From: Flavobacterium jejuense
GTDB lineage: Bacteria; Bacteroidota; Bacteroidia; Flavobacteriales; Flavobacteriaceae
Assembly (NCBI RefSeq): GCF_006491595.2
Contig: NZ_VEVQ02000009.1
Coordinates: forward strand, 153,179 to 217,178
Length of the DNA stretch: 64,000 bases
Direction of reading: 5' to 3'
Of the stretch, positions 27,482-36,222 are shown piece after piece (the stretch's first letter is position 1; the number at the start of each line of letters is the position of its first letter). Made by a program: the position numbers and the translations under genes. A model generated the notes under the pieces. That model was given only the letters and a program-made list of their open reading frames with translations. It ran no database searches and was not told the DNA's origin.

Positions 27482-29692
27482 ATGAGAAAAAATAAATTTA
27501 AATCTTCAAAATTTCATAAAATAATTTTCACTATTAGTTTATTTGTTGTTCTCTTTATTGGAGCGATAACTTATAAACATATAGATGATGTTTCTACATC
27601 TTCAAAACAAATAATGCATACTTATGAAGTTAACTTAGAATTAGAACGTTTATTTTCTTATATAAAAGATTCAGAAAATAGTATGAGAGGTTTTTTAATT
27701 ACTAATGAAAGCATTTATTTAAATCCTTATTATACTGCAAATAGTAATATTAATCAATCATTTAGTACATTAAAAAAGTTAACTTCTGATAATAAAAAAC
27801 AACAAAAGAATCTAAATGAATTATATGAAATAATAAAAAAACGTTTAGACTATAATGGACAATATTCTGATCCAGACGTAAGCAAGCATATAGAGGACAC
27901 TAAGAAGTTTAAAAAAGATTTTTTTAAAAGTAGTAAACTCTTAGTTGCTATAAGGAATAAGATTAATGAAATGGCTGATTTAGAAAGTTCCTACCTAAAA
28001 AAACGCAATTCTCTTTATAATGAACAAATTAGTTTTACTCCAGTTTTAACACTTAGTATATTATTTATTACCATTCTACTAATTGTATATTCATATTACA
28101 AAACAAATAAAGATTTAGAAAGGCTTAAAGAAATTAATAATAGTTTAAATAAATCCATTTTTTTAAATTCTCAGGCAGAAATACTATCGAGTTTTGGAAC
28201 TTGGGAATGGAATTTAATCACTCATGTTACTACTTATTCGGATAATTTTTATCGTATTTTAGGTTATGAACCTCATTCATTTCCATCTACAAATGATAAT
28301 TTTTTAACATTTGTGCATCCTGAAGATAAAGAAATTGTTTTAGAAATCATGAGCAAAGTCGTGAAAGAAGAAAATTTACCACCTTCTACTTTTAGGATTA
28401 TAAGGTCAGATGGAGAAATTCGTTTTTTTAGAGCAACTGGTAAATTATTTGATGAAAAATTAAAAAGCAAAACAGTTTTAGGTGTTACGCATGATATAAC
28501 CGATGAAATCAATAACAATTTGCTTTTAAAAAAAAATATTGAGGATTTAAAAAAAGTGAATAATGAACTTGAAATTTTTGATGAATCAAGCAAACAAGCA
28601 GAAATTTTAGGAAATTATGGAAGTTGGGTTTTAAATTTTGAAAACAACAAGTTTATATATTCTGATAACAATTTTAGATTAATGGGATATGAACCTCAAT
28701 CATTTGAACCTACAATCGAAAATCTTTTACTTCACGTACATGAAGAGGATAAAGAAATTGTGATTGAAGCTAATGAAGCAGCACTGTCTAATGATGAAAT
28801 TCCAACAATGAATTATAGAATTATTAGAAAAGATGGTGAAGTAAGACGTTTTAAAACCGTAGCTAAATCATTTATTGATCTAAGTGGTGAAGAAAGTATA
28901 ATTGGTACAACTCAAGATGTAACAGAAGACTATTACAAAAGTAAATTACTAAAAGAACGTAATTTAGAATTAGAACAAAATATTAAAGAACTAAATGAAT
29001 TCAATCATGTTGCTAGTCATGATTTACAAGAACCTCTAAGAAAAATTCAAACCTTTATCTCCAGATTAAACGATAAAGAAAAAGAAAATTTATCAGATTT
29101 TGGTAAAGATTATCTCTCGAGAATTCAAAGAGCTTCAGATAGAATGCGTATCCTAATTAACGACTTACTACAATATTCTAGAACTAATAGAGGAGATAAA
29201 AATTTCAACAATGTAGATTTAAATGAGGTTTTAGCGAACAGTCTACTTGAATTATCGCAAAATATTGAAGATAGAAAAGCAAACATTCAATACGATTCTT
29301 TACAAGTTATCAAAGGAGTAGAGTTTCAAATGCAACAACTTTTCACAAACTTAATAAGCAATTCCTTAAAATATTCTAAAGAAAATGAAGTTCCAAAAAT
29401 TGTGATTAAATACAAAAAAGTAAAAGCTAAAAATGAAGCTATTTTAAAAGACAATTCCAATAGAGTTTATCATAGAATAAGGTTTAAAGATAATGGAATT
29501 GGTTTCGAACAAGAAAATGCAGAAAAAATATTTTTACTTTTTAATAGACTTCATGGAAAGACCGAATATCAAGGAACAGGTGTAGGTTTAGCTATTTGTA
29601 AAAAAATAGTAGAAAATCACAATGGTTATATTTTTGCCTCTAGTGAACCTAATAAAGGATCTATATTTACTATTTATATACCTAAATCTTAA
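27482..29692 (+). CDS. Membrane histidine kinase with CHASE3 and two PAS domains
   Basis: This 736-residue protein has a membrane helix at about 13-30, a CHASE3 domain (35-180, with the SENSMRGFLITNE segment) and a second helix at about 185-206. Two PAS/PAC repeats follow, both containing GYEPxSF and HxEDKEIV. HisKA comes next with phospho-accepting H513 in ASHDLQEPLRKIQTF. HATPase_c has an N-box (NLISNSLKYS, about 620) and a G2 box (GTGVGLAICKKIV, about 698). The PAS-to-HisKA layout recalls phytochrome-type kinases. It probably signals through the response regulator just upstream. The inducing signal is unknown. Confidence 0.93.
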   Translation: MRKNKFKSSKFHKIIFTISLFVVLFIGAITYKHIDDVSTSSKQIMHTYEVNLELERLFSYIKDSENSMRGFLITNESIYLNPYYTANSNINQSFSTLKKLTSDNKKQQKNLNELYEIIKKRLDYNGQYSDPDVSKHIEDTKKFKKDFFKSSKLLVAIRNKINEMADLESSYLKKRNSLYNEQISFTPVLTLSILFITILLIVYSYYKTNKDLERLKEINNSLNKSIFLNSQAEILSSFGTWEWNLITHVTTYSDNFYRILGYEPHSFPSTNDNFLTFVHPEDKEIVLEIMSKVVKEENLPPSTFRIIRSDGEIRFFRATGKLFDEKLKSKTVLGVTHDITDEINNNLLLKKNIEDLKKVNNELEIFDESSKQAEILGNYGSWVLNFENNKFIYSDNNFRLMGYEPQSFEPTIENLLLHVHEEDKEIVIEANEAALSNDEIPTMNYRIIRKDGEVRRFKTVAKSFIDLSGEESIIGTTQDVTEDYYKSKLLKERNLELEQNIKELNEFNHVASHDLQEPLRKIQTFISRLNDKEKENLSDFGKDYLSRIQRASDRMRILINDLLQYSRTNRGDKNFNNVDLNEVLANSLLELSQNIEDRKANIQYDSLQVIKGVEFQMQQLFTNLISNSLKYSKENEVPKIVIKYKKVKAKNEAILKDNSNRVYHRIRFKDNGIGFEQENAEKIFLLFNRLHGKTEYQGTGVGLAICKKIVENHNGYIFASSEPNKGSIFTIYIPKS

Positions 29693-29704
29693 TTGATTAA
29701 AAGT

Positions 29705-30628
29705 ATGAAATTTAAAAGATTTTGGACAGTTTTAAAAAATACTTTTACAGGATTTTTAGACAAAAAAATCTTAAAAATGAGTGCTGCTTTAGCTTATACA
29801 ACTGTTTTTTCAATTGGACCTCTACTGCTTGTAATTCTTTATTTGTGTGATATATTTTGGGGAAGAGAAGCTATAGAAGGTTCGATATACAATCAATTAA
29901 AAAGTTTTGTTGGAAAAGAAAGTGCTATTCAAGTTCAAAATATGATACAAAATTTAACTATTTCAAATAGCACTAGTCTTGCTGGAATAATTGGAATTGT
30001 AATGTTAATCATTGGAGCAACTTCTGTTTTTGCTGAAATTCAAGATTCAATTAATACGATTTGGGATATTAAACCAAAAAAGAAATCAGGTTTTTGGTTA
30101 TTCATTAAATCTCGATTACTTTCCTTTGGAGTTATAGGAAGTATTGGTTTTATATTATTAGTTTCATTAGGTATTTCTGCAGTAATGGATACAATTAGTC
30201 AACAGCTTACCTCCTATTTCCCTGAAGTATTATATTATTTAGTTTATATTGCTAATTCTTTATTAACTTTTGTTATTATTTCATTGTTATTTGGAGCTAT
30301 TTTCACGATTCTTCCAGATGCTAAAATAAAATGGAGACAAGTAAAATTTGCCTCATTTGCAACTGCTTTGTTATTTATTTTTGGTAAATTTTTAATCTCT
30401 TTTTATATCTCTAATTCTAATATAAATTCAGTTTATGGTTCTGCTGGTTCATTTGTTATCGTAATAGTTTGGGTCTACTACTCTTCTGTTATTTTATATT
30501 TTGGAGCCCAATTAGCAAAATCATATGCAATAGAATATGCTTCACCTATTCAACCTTCAGAATTCGCAGAATTCATAACAGTAAAAGAAGAAAAATCAAA
30601 TAGTCAAATACTACAAGAAAAAAGATAA
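29705..30628 (+). CDS. YihY/BrkB family membrane protein
   Basis: This 307-residue protein has about six membrane helices and the family motifs MSAALAYTTVFSIGPLLLVILY, GATSVFAEIQDSINTIWDI, and SVYGSAGSFVIVIVWVYYSSVILYFGAQLAKSYA. The function is not established; the old RNase BN name was wrong. I start at ATG 29705. A TTG 12 nt upstream, abutting the kinase stop, is also possible. It is followed by a clear terminator. Confidence 0.9.
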   Translation: MKFKRFWTVLKNTFTGFLDKKILKMSAALAYTTVFSIGPLLLVILYLCDIFWGREAIEGSIYNQLKSFVGKESAIQVQNMIQNLTISNSTSLAGIIGIVMLIIGATSVFAEIQDSINTIWDIKPKKKSGFWLFIKSRLLSFGVIGSIGFILLVSLGISAVMDTISQQLTSYFPEVLYYLVYIANSLLTFVIISLLFGAIFTILPDAKIKWRQVKFASFATALLFIFGKFLISFYISNSNINSVYGSAGSFVIVIVWVYYSSVILYFGAQLAKSYAIEYASPIQPSEFAEFITVKEEKSNSQILQEKR

Positions 30629-30648
30629 TAGATTCTTTACTATGATTT

Positions 30649-30676
30649 AAAAAACACTCTTTGTAGTGTTTTTTTT
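30649..30676 (+). terminator. Terminator after the YihY gene
   Basis: Stem AAAAAACACT / AGTGTTTTTT with loop CTTTGT, running into eight T. Confidence 0.85.
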
Positions 30677-30887
30677 ATGTCTTATAAGTAGCCAAACTTA
30701 AAATTCTATAATAGAATTAAAAAATGATATAACATCCTTACAGCCTAATCGACTTAAATTTGTCTTATAAGTTCTTCGATAAGAGATAGAAACAATTATA
30801 ATGGTAAAATGGAAATAGTATAATTTAAACATAAAATGATGTAAGATACATTTTCTTTAAAAAAACCAACTTTGTAGTGTATTAAAA

Positions 30888-31466
30888 ATGAATAAAATGA
30901 GAAAGACAAACCCCAAAAGAACCTTACATTTTTATTTGATATTATGTGGTCTGACATTGTTAACGGTTACTTCTTGTGTCTTTACAAATAATAAAGAAGA
31001 AGATAGTTTAATGACTTATATCAATGGAAACGATTATAAATATGAAAATGTTGAAGCCGAATTGTTAGCCGAATTTAGTGAGAAAAATTTGAACCTTATC
31101 TCAATTAGTAATAAAGTAAAAGAAAAAGAAGTTCCATTTAGAGTAAAGTGTTTGGCAAAAAACTTAGCTCAAGAACAAATTAAAATAAATAAAATAATTA
31201 ATCAAATTACATCTGAGAAATTAATAATCATTCCAAGTATCAATATTCAAAATGACAGTAATGAGTTGGATAAAGTAGACAGTGAAAATTTTAAAAAAAA
31301 ATACTTAGAAATTGTCACAAAGATTATTAAAAGTCAGATTCATGATTTAACAATGCTATCTGAAACAACAAAAGATGTAGATTTTAAAATTTTAGCATTG
31401 CAAACCATCGTAAAACTAAGTAATTCTTTAGATGAAGTGAAACAAATTAAGACTACTCAAACATGA
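30888..31466 (+). CDS. DUF4142-like lipoprotein
   Basis: This 192-residue protein has a long basic N-region and lipobox TVTSC (C30). The mature part is helical. The C-terminal stretch FKKKYLEIVTKIIKSQIHDLTMLSETT...VDFKILALQTIVKLSNSLDEVKQI resembles the four-helix DUF4142 family, but the similarity is weak. An internal Met4 is an alternative start. Its stop overlaps the start of a 26-codon ORF by 4 bp. It is the first gene of the second stress/envelope cluster. Confidence 0.65.
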   Translation: MNKMRKTNPKRTLHFYLILCGLTLLTVTSCVFTNNKEEDSLMTYINGNDYKYENVEAELLAEFSEKNLNLISISNKVKEKEVPFRVKCLAKNLAQEQIKINKIINQITSEKLIIIPSINIQNDSNELDKVDSENFKKKYLEIVTKIIKSQIHDLTMLSETTKDVDFKILALQTIVKLSNSLDEVKQIKTTQT

Positions 31467-31543
31467 AAAAATGGATAATAGCACTAGTGTTGTTAACATT
31501 GTTTACATTAATTGCAAATGCCACAACTCTAATCATCTATTGA
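31463..31543 (+). CDS. 26-residue predicted membrane peptide
   Basis: ATG overlaps the stop of the preceding lipoprotein gene (ATGA). The product is MKKWIIALVLLTLFTLIANA followed by TTLIIY. It is either a small single-pass membrane peptide or a bare signal peptide with a six-residue remainder. No homologue is recognised. Confidence 0.4.
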   Translation: MKKWIIALVLLTLFTLIANATTLIIY

Positions 31544-31591
31544 AATAAGAAAAAGAAAAACAATTAAATATAAATACTAAAAAGAAATAAC

Positions 31592-32239
31592 ATGAAAAAA
31601 AGAAAAAAAATTGTAGCAACACTAGCATTACTTTTAACAACTTCATTAGCTGTTAATGCACAATCTAAAGATTCAAGTGCAGAATTTGGTTTTAAAGGAG
31701 GCCTAAATTTCTCAAATATGTACACAGAAGATGTAGACGACAACAATGTACTGACCAGTTTTAATGCTGGTGTATATGCCAAATTACCCATAACAGATGC
31801 AATAGCAATACAACCAGAGCTATTATATAGTAGAAAAGGTGCTGAACTAGTTTATGACAATGCATTTGCTGAAGGAACGGCAAAATTCAAGTTAAATTAT
31901 ATAGAATTACCACTTCTATTAAAGTTAAACCTAACAGATAGTTTCAACGTTCATGCAGGACCTTATTTTGCATATTTAATTGATGCACAAGTAACTAACG
32001 AAACTAACGACGGTACATTTGATTTTGAAGATACCTACAACAATGATGATTTCAACAAATTCGATTATGGGTTATCAGCTGGTGTTGGTTTAGATTTTGA
32101 ATCAATAGGAATAGGAGTTAGATACAATTATGGTTTACAAACCGTAGGAAAAGAAAGACAATTTGCTGGAACAACATATACGGTTCCTGATGGGAAAAAC
32201 AGTAATTTAAGTTTGTACTTAGCTGTTAGATTAAATTAA
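31592..32239 (+). CDS. Outer-membrane beta-barrel protein (PorT-like)
   Basis: This 215-residue protein has a signal peptide ending AVNAQS. The barrel follows the PorT/OMP_b-brl_2 pattern: EFGFKGGLNFSNM at the start, IQPELLYSRKGAEL, YIELPLLLKLNLTDSFNVHAGPYFAYLID, and a last strand ending LAVRLN. It probably lies in the outer membrane. No specific role is evident. It is part of the cluster of small envelope genes. Confidence 0.85.
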   Translation: MKKRKKIVATLALLLTTSLAVNAQSKDSSAEFGFKGGLNFSNMYTEDVDDNNVLTSFNAGVYAKLPITDAIAIQPELLYSRKGAELVYDNAFAEGTAKFKLNYIELPLLLKLNLTDSFNVHAGPYFAYLIDAQVTNETNDGTFDFEDTYNNDDFNKFDYGLSAGVGLDFESIGIGVRYNYGLQTVGKERQFAGTTYTVPDGKNSNLSLYLAVRLN

Positions 32240-32258
32240 AAAATATAAAAATATTATC

Positions 32259-32411
32259 ATGTCAAATTTATTATACCTCATAGCAGTCATATTAATTATA
32301 GGCTGGGCACTAGGCTTTTTTGTCTACAGTGTAGGATCTTTAATTCATATATTATTAGTTATAGCAGTTATAGCCATAATATTTAGAATTATTCAAGGAA
32401 AGAAAATTTAA
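32259..32411 (+). CDS. Lmo0937-like small membrane protein (DUF5670)
   Basis: This 50-residue protein, MSNLLYLIAVILIIGWALGF..., has two hydrophobic segments around a glycine turn (VYSVGSLIHILLVIAVIAII) and ends RIIQGKKI. The pattern matches the small Lmo0937 family found across bacteria, often in stress clusters. It lies 19 nt after the beta-barrel gene. Confidence 0.8.
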   Translation: MSNLLYLIAVILIIGWALGFFVYSVGSLIHILLVIAVIAIIFRIIQGKKI

Positions 32412-32442
32412 AAACAAGTATTAAAATTTAAAAACAAATATT

Positions 32443-32727
32443 ATGAAATCAAATAAAGCATTATTAGGAGTAGTAGCAGGTCTAGCTGCTGGAGCAGTTA
32501 TTGGAGTATTATTAGCGCCAGATAAAGGTTCAAAAACAAGAAAAAAAATATCAAAAAAAGTAGGACATTTAAAGGATGACCTTAAAGAAGGACTAGACAA
32601 TACAATCAACTCACTAGAAAACAAATATGATGAACTTCATGAAAAATTCAATCATATATCAGAAAATGTTGAAGAAAAATTTAAAGAAAGTAAAACTAAA
32701 CTGAAAGAGGAATTAGAAAAAATATAA
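32443..32727 (+). CDS. YtxH domain protein
   Basis: This 94-residue protein begins KALLGVVAGLAAGAVIGVLLAPDKGSKTRKKISKK, the YtxH signature: one Gly/Ala-rich membrane helix followed by a charged amphipathic coil (about 45-94). YtxH-type proteins are general-stress proteins of unknown mechanism. Neighbours are the Lmo0937-like gene and a holin-like gene (4-nt gap). Confidence 0.9.
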   Translation: MKSNKALLGVVAGLAAGAVIGVLLAPDKGSKTRKKISKKVGHLKDDLKEGLDNTINSLENKYDELHEKFNHISENVEEKFKESKTKLKEELEKI

Positions 32728-32731
32728 GAAA

Positions 32732-33085
32732 ATGGAAAATGTAGCTACAAATATTGAAATGCTTTTTGAAAAAGCTCAAGATTATACAAAAACTAGCATC
32801 GATTTATTAAAATTAAATGCTATTGATAAAACAGCAGATATTGCTGCATCCTTAACTTTTAGATTAGCTTTGGGATTAATTGTAGCTATGTTCTCCTTAT
32901 TTATTAATATTGGGATTAGCCTGTACATTGGAAAACTAATAGGTGAATACTATTTAGGTTTTCTAATTGTATCAGGGTTTTATTTACTATTAGGTATACT
33001 ACTTATTCTTTTTAGAGATCGTTTTATCAAAATTCCCATAACGAATTTAATCATAAAGAAACTTTTAGAAACTAAAATTAGATAA
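32732..33085 (+). CDS. Holin-superfamily-like membrane protein
   Basis: This 117-residue protein has two membrane helices (about 45-68 and 75-97) after an amphipathic N-terminus, and resembles the small phage-holin-family/DUF1469 proteins that accompany YtxH. No lysis genes are nearby, so a phage role is unlikely. It is followed 1 nt later by the next gene. Confidence 0.7.
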   Translation: MENVATNIEMLFEKAQDYTKTSIDLLKLNAIDKTADIAASLTFRLALGLIVAMFSLFINIGISLYIGKLIGEYYLGFLIVSGFYLLLGILLILFRDRFIKIPITNLIIKKLLETKIR

Positions 33086-33086
33086 G

Positions 33087-33455
33087 ATGAAAAAAGTAGA
33101 CCAAAATCAACTTCTAGATGAAAAAATAAGGCTCTTAAAAAAGAAACAATTAAATGATTTTTCTGTTTTAAAAGAACAATTTTTTGTCACTGCGGAAAGC
33201 CTAAAACCAGTTAATATAATAAAAGAAACTATACATGATTTTAAAAATTCTAAAGATATTAAGAATTCATTATTAGAATCAGCTTTAGGAATAGCAGGAG
33301 GATTTGTTACAAGAAAAATGATTATTGGCAAATCATCAAATATATTTAAAAAAATATCAGCAACAGTTATACAGTATCTAGTATCGAATTTTATTACAAA
33401 CAAAGCAGAAAAAATAAACATAAATGAAAAAGATATTCAAAATAGTGCTAATTAG
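33087..33455 (+). CDS. Conserved-looking protein of the YtxH-holin cluster, unknown
   Basis: This 122-residue protein has a charged N-terminus (KKVDQNQLLDEKIRLLKKKQ), a central segment SALGIAGGFVTRKMIIG that may insert in a membrane, and a C-terminal IQYLVSNFITNKAEKI. I do not recognise the family. Its position right after YtxH and the holin-like gene suggests the three work together. The 3' end overlaps the next gene by 32 bp. Confidence 0.6.
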   Translation: MKKVDQNQLLDEKIRLLKKKQLNDFSVLKEQFFVTAESLKPVNIIKETIHDFKNSKDIKNSLLESALGIAGGFVTRKMIIGKSSNIFKKISATVIQYLVSNFITNKAEKININEKDIQNSAN

Positions 33456-33957
33456 TTCATTACTTCTAGGTACATGTGCAAAAACGTTCTCTCAAAATCA
33501 AGGTGACAATTATAATAGAAAATTCAAACTAGGTATAGGAGTTTCCACAGGGTTACCATTTAACGATCCTTATAATTTCAATTTAGGTGGAGATTTAAGA
33601 CTTCAATATAATTTATCAGAAACTTATTCATTAACATTTACAACAGGGTTTAATAATTTATTTGTTAAAGATGATAATACAGATCTTAGTTATATACCAA
33701 TAAAAATAGGATACAAATCTTTCATTTTTAAAAATGAATTTTATGTAATGGGAGAAGTTGGAGTTGCCTTTTCAGTCACTAAAGAATATGATACTAATTC
33801 CTTATTATTTTCTCCTAGTGTTGGATATGCAACAAAATATGTTGATATCAGTGTGAGATATGAGTTTCTTAAAGATTTTCCTGTTATAAAAGACAATGCT
33901 GTTGATGATGGCTTAGGACAGGTAATGTTGAGACTGGCATATGGTTTCGATTTATAG
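33424..33957 (+). CDS. Outer-membrane beta-barrel protein
   Basis: This 177-residue protein has a signal peptide (MKKIFKIVLISSLLLGTCAKTFSQ). The small barrel begins KFKLGIGVSTGLPF and ends LRLAYGFDL with alternating hydrophobic strands. It overlaps the preceding gene by 32 bp in another frame, and the ATG is the only plausible start. The role is unknown. Confidence 0.75.
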   Translation: MKKIFKIVLISSLLLGTCAKTFSQNQGDNYNRKFKLGIGVSTGLPFNDPYNFNLGGDLRLQYNLSETYSLTFTTGFNNLFVKDDNTDLSYIPIKIGYKSFIFKNEFYVMGEVGVAFSVTKEYDTNSLLFSPSVGYATKYVDISVRYEFLKDFPVIKDNAVDDGLGQVMLRLAYGFDL

Positions 33958-34059
33958 AATAGAAATTATATAAATCTATATTAAAATTCTATAAAACAAT
34001 AAGGAGGGAATCAAACTAATTTTACAAAATAATAATAACATTAATAAAAACAATTTAAG

Positions 34060-34722
34060 ATGAAAAATTTAAAAATCACTTTAGGATTATTTGCAGTTGC
34101 AGTGTCATTGACTGCCTGTACAGATGAAAAAAAATTACAAGCTGAAAAAGATGTTGCCATGTATGCTAACTATGTAGATTCAGTAAGTGGAATTGAAATG
34201 GATGAAGCAGCTACAGAATGGGATGCTATCCAAAAAGATCATGATCGTTTAAAAATGAATGCTGAAAATTCTTTAACTGGTGTAGAAGAAAGTGCAAATT
34301 TAAAAGAATCGGTTGATAATACAACTGTTAGATATGAAGAATACAAAGTAAAAGTTGTTTCTGAGAAAGAAAAAGCGGATATGGAAAATGCTAAAATGAA
34401 CATTCGTAAAGCTTTATTAGGAGATGGATATGATGGGTCTGATATGTCTTTTGCATGGGTAAATAAAGATAATATATTAAGCGTTTATGATAATTTTGTA
34501 ACTACTGTAGAAAAAAATAAAGATTCTTATTCAAGAGAAGATTGGGATGAAATTAAATTAATCTATGAGGCTTTAGATACAAGAAAAAACACTGTTGAAA
34601 AAGAAGGATTATCATCAGAAGATAATAGAAAAATTGCAGCTTTAAAAATTAAATTTGCACCAATGTATACCGTAAATAGAATAGGTGCAAAATCAGAAGA
34701 AAACGAAGAAGCAAAAAAATAA
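34060..34722 (+). CDS. Uncharacterised helical lipoprotein
   Basis: This 220-residue protein has lipobox SLTAC (C20), then a helical, acidic mature part (ATEWDAIQKDHDRLKMNAEN...) and a KSEENEEAKK tail. The family is not recognised with confidence. An AAGGAGGGA sequence lies near 34001-34009, but it is about 50 nt before the ATG, so it cannot serve as its ribosome-binding site. It is the last gene of the stress/envelope cluster. Confidence 0.7.
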   Translation: MKNLKITLGLFAVAVSLTACTDEKKLQAEKDVAMYANYVDSVSGIEMDEAATEWDAIQKDHDRLKMNAENSLTGVEESANLKESVDNTTVRYEEYKVKVVSEKEKADMENAKMNIRKALLGDGYDGSDMSFAWVNKDNILSVYDNFVTTVEKNKDSYSREDWDEIKLIYEALDTRKNTVEKEGLSSEDNRKIAALKIKFAPMYTVNRIGAKSEENEEAKK

Positions 34723-34795
34723 TTGGTTAGGAAAAAGAAACAGCAAGATATTTCTTGCTGCTTATTAAATTCATTAAAAAGAATTTTAGTTAGTG

Positions 34796-34828
34796 AACCG
34801 TCTGAAATAGTTTTCAGGCGGTTTTTTT
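34796..34828 (+). terminator. Terminator after the lipoprotein gene
   Basis: Stem AACCGTCTGAAA / TTTTCAGGCGGTT with one T-G pair, then a T-run. A further hairpin CAGCAAG / CTTGCTG lies at 34740-34760 just before it. The converging DUF5723 gene ends 4 nt away, so the hairpin may serve both strands. Confidence 0.85.
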
Positions 34829-34831
34829 ATT

Positions 34832-36151
34832 TTATTTTCTATTTTGATAAATAGGAACTTTCAATCCAACATGAACATCTATAGCATTTGTGTATCCAAA
34901 AAGACCATTAAAAATAGAACCAGAACCAACTGTTAATGGACCAGTTCTAAATCCAAAGCCAGATAAAAGTCCAGAATCTTGAACAACAGAGAATGGCAAA
35001 TAAACACTAAACCACTTAGATTCATAACGAGGTGTTAAACTAACCGTATTTTTTATATAATTAGAATTTGGCTTAGTTGCTTTATTCATATTCAAATCGG
35101 TATTGAAATTTAAATAATATTTGCTATAAACATTCCAATCTGCATTAGCATGTAAAGCAGTAGGTAAAGAAACTGTAAACGATTTATTTTCACTAACTCT
35201 AGTAAAATAAGTATCTAAATCATCATTAATTGCATATTCAGCATCCGAAAAAGTTACACTATCAGCTTGATACACAACCTTTTCACCATCATTAAACTTT
35301 ATAGAACCTATATCTGTAACAGAAAAGCCGAATTTTAATAAATATTTATTGACTCCTTTACTACCATCTGAATTAGACTCATTTGTTCGTAATTCATATG
35401 TTAGACCAATGTCAGTACCAAATCCACTACCACTATTTTCAATAGGTGAATCAAAATTATTCAAACTTTGTAAATTTCCAGTTTCAATTTGTCCATTTAT
35501 TGTAGTAGTACTTGTCAAAGGAACACCTGTGTAATCATAATCTACAGTTAAATTTCTACCCTTAGCATATCCAGAATATATGCCTCCCAAATATTTAACC
35601 GAAATACCACCTTTTAAAAAATGTCTGTCATTATTCATTAAAATCGTAGCATAAGAAGCCCCTATTTCAAACCATGAGTTTGATGCTATACTAAAATTTT
35701 GATTGTTAACATTATAACTTTGATTCACATCATTTTGTAGATCTTCTAAATATATTCCATCAATCTCAGTTATATGTCCAATACCTCTAACTCTTGTGAA
35801 TAAAGCTATTGCATTATTATCGTTAATATTCATTTGAAATGAAGGTCCTAAAACATCTGCATTCACATAAAAACTATTATTACCTGAAGGAGTCTTTCTT
35901 GCATAATCTTCAAAATTTGATGGATCATTAAGAACATCACTTAACTTCACAGAATAGTAGTCAGAATTTGCAAAACCACTTCCAGAAACAATATTAACAT
36001 CCGTTTTAAATCTCGAATCAACAATATTAGCTGGATTATTTAAAACACTATAGATTCCTGCATAATTGTCATATTGGCTACCAAAAAAAGATTGTGATTG
36101 TGTCGATAAACTTAAAATACACATCGCTAATAAAAATACATTTTTAGACAT
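34832..36151 (-). CDS. DUF5723 family outer-membrane protein
   Basis: This 439-residue protein has a signal peptide (MSKNVFLLAMCILSLSTQSQS). The DUF5723 pattern follows: YAGIYSVLNNPANIVDSRFKTDVNIVS, then FxMNINDNNAIALFTRVRG and long alternating strands, ending VGLKVPIYQNRK. It is probably an outer-membrane barrel related to FadL/PorP-like proteins; the role is unknown. A terminator separates it from prfA upstream. Confidence 0.85.
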   Translation of the reverse strand: MSKNVFLLAMCILSLSTQSQSFFGSQYDNYAGIYSVLNNPANIVDSRFKTDVNIVSGSGFANSDYYSVKLSDVLNDPSNFEDYARKTPSGNNSFYVNADVLGPSFQMNINDNNAIALFTRVRGIGHITEIDGIYLEDLQNDVNQSYNVNNQNFSIASNSWFEIGASYATILMNNDRHFLKGGISVKYLGGIYSGYAKGRNLTVDYDYTGVPLTSTTTINGQIETGNLQSLNNFDSPIENSGSGFGTDIGLTYELRTNESNSDGSKGVNKYLLKFGFSVTDIGSIKFNDGEKVVYQADSVTFSDAEYAINDDLDTYFTRVSENKSFTVSLPTALHANADWNVYSKYYLNFNTDLNMNKATKPNSNYIKNTVSLTPRYESKWFSVYLPFSVVQDSGLLSGFGFRTGPLTVGSGSIFNGLFGYTNAIDVHVGLKVPIYQNRK

Positions 36152-36171
36152 AAGTTTATAGATTTAAAATT

Positions 36172-36203
36172 AAAAAAGGCTATAAAACAAGTCTATAGCC
36201 TTT
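36172..36203 (-). terminator. Terminator after prfA
   Basis: Read on the minus strand, AAAGGCTATAG pairs with TATAGCCTTT and is followed by a T-run, 20 nt after the prfA stop. Confidence 0.75.
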
Positions 36204-36222
36204 CAAAAATAATGTTTTTATT

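Noticed and set aside
32732..33085. Phage holin as a sign of a prophage
   Set aside because: No lysin, structural, integrase or att-like features occur nearby; the gene is part of a stress cluster with YtxH.
34001..34009. AAGGAGGGA as a Shine-Dalgarno site
   Set aside because: It is about 50 nt from the nearest start codon and no ORF begins behind it; genes here show no such sites in general.
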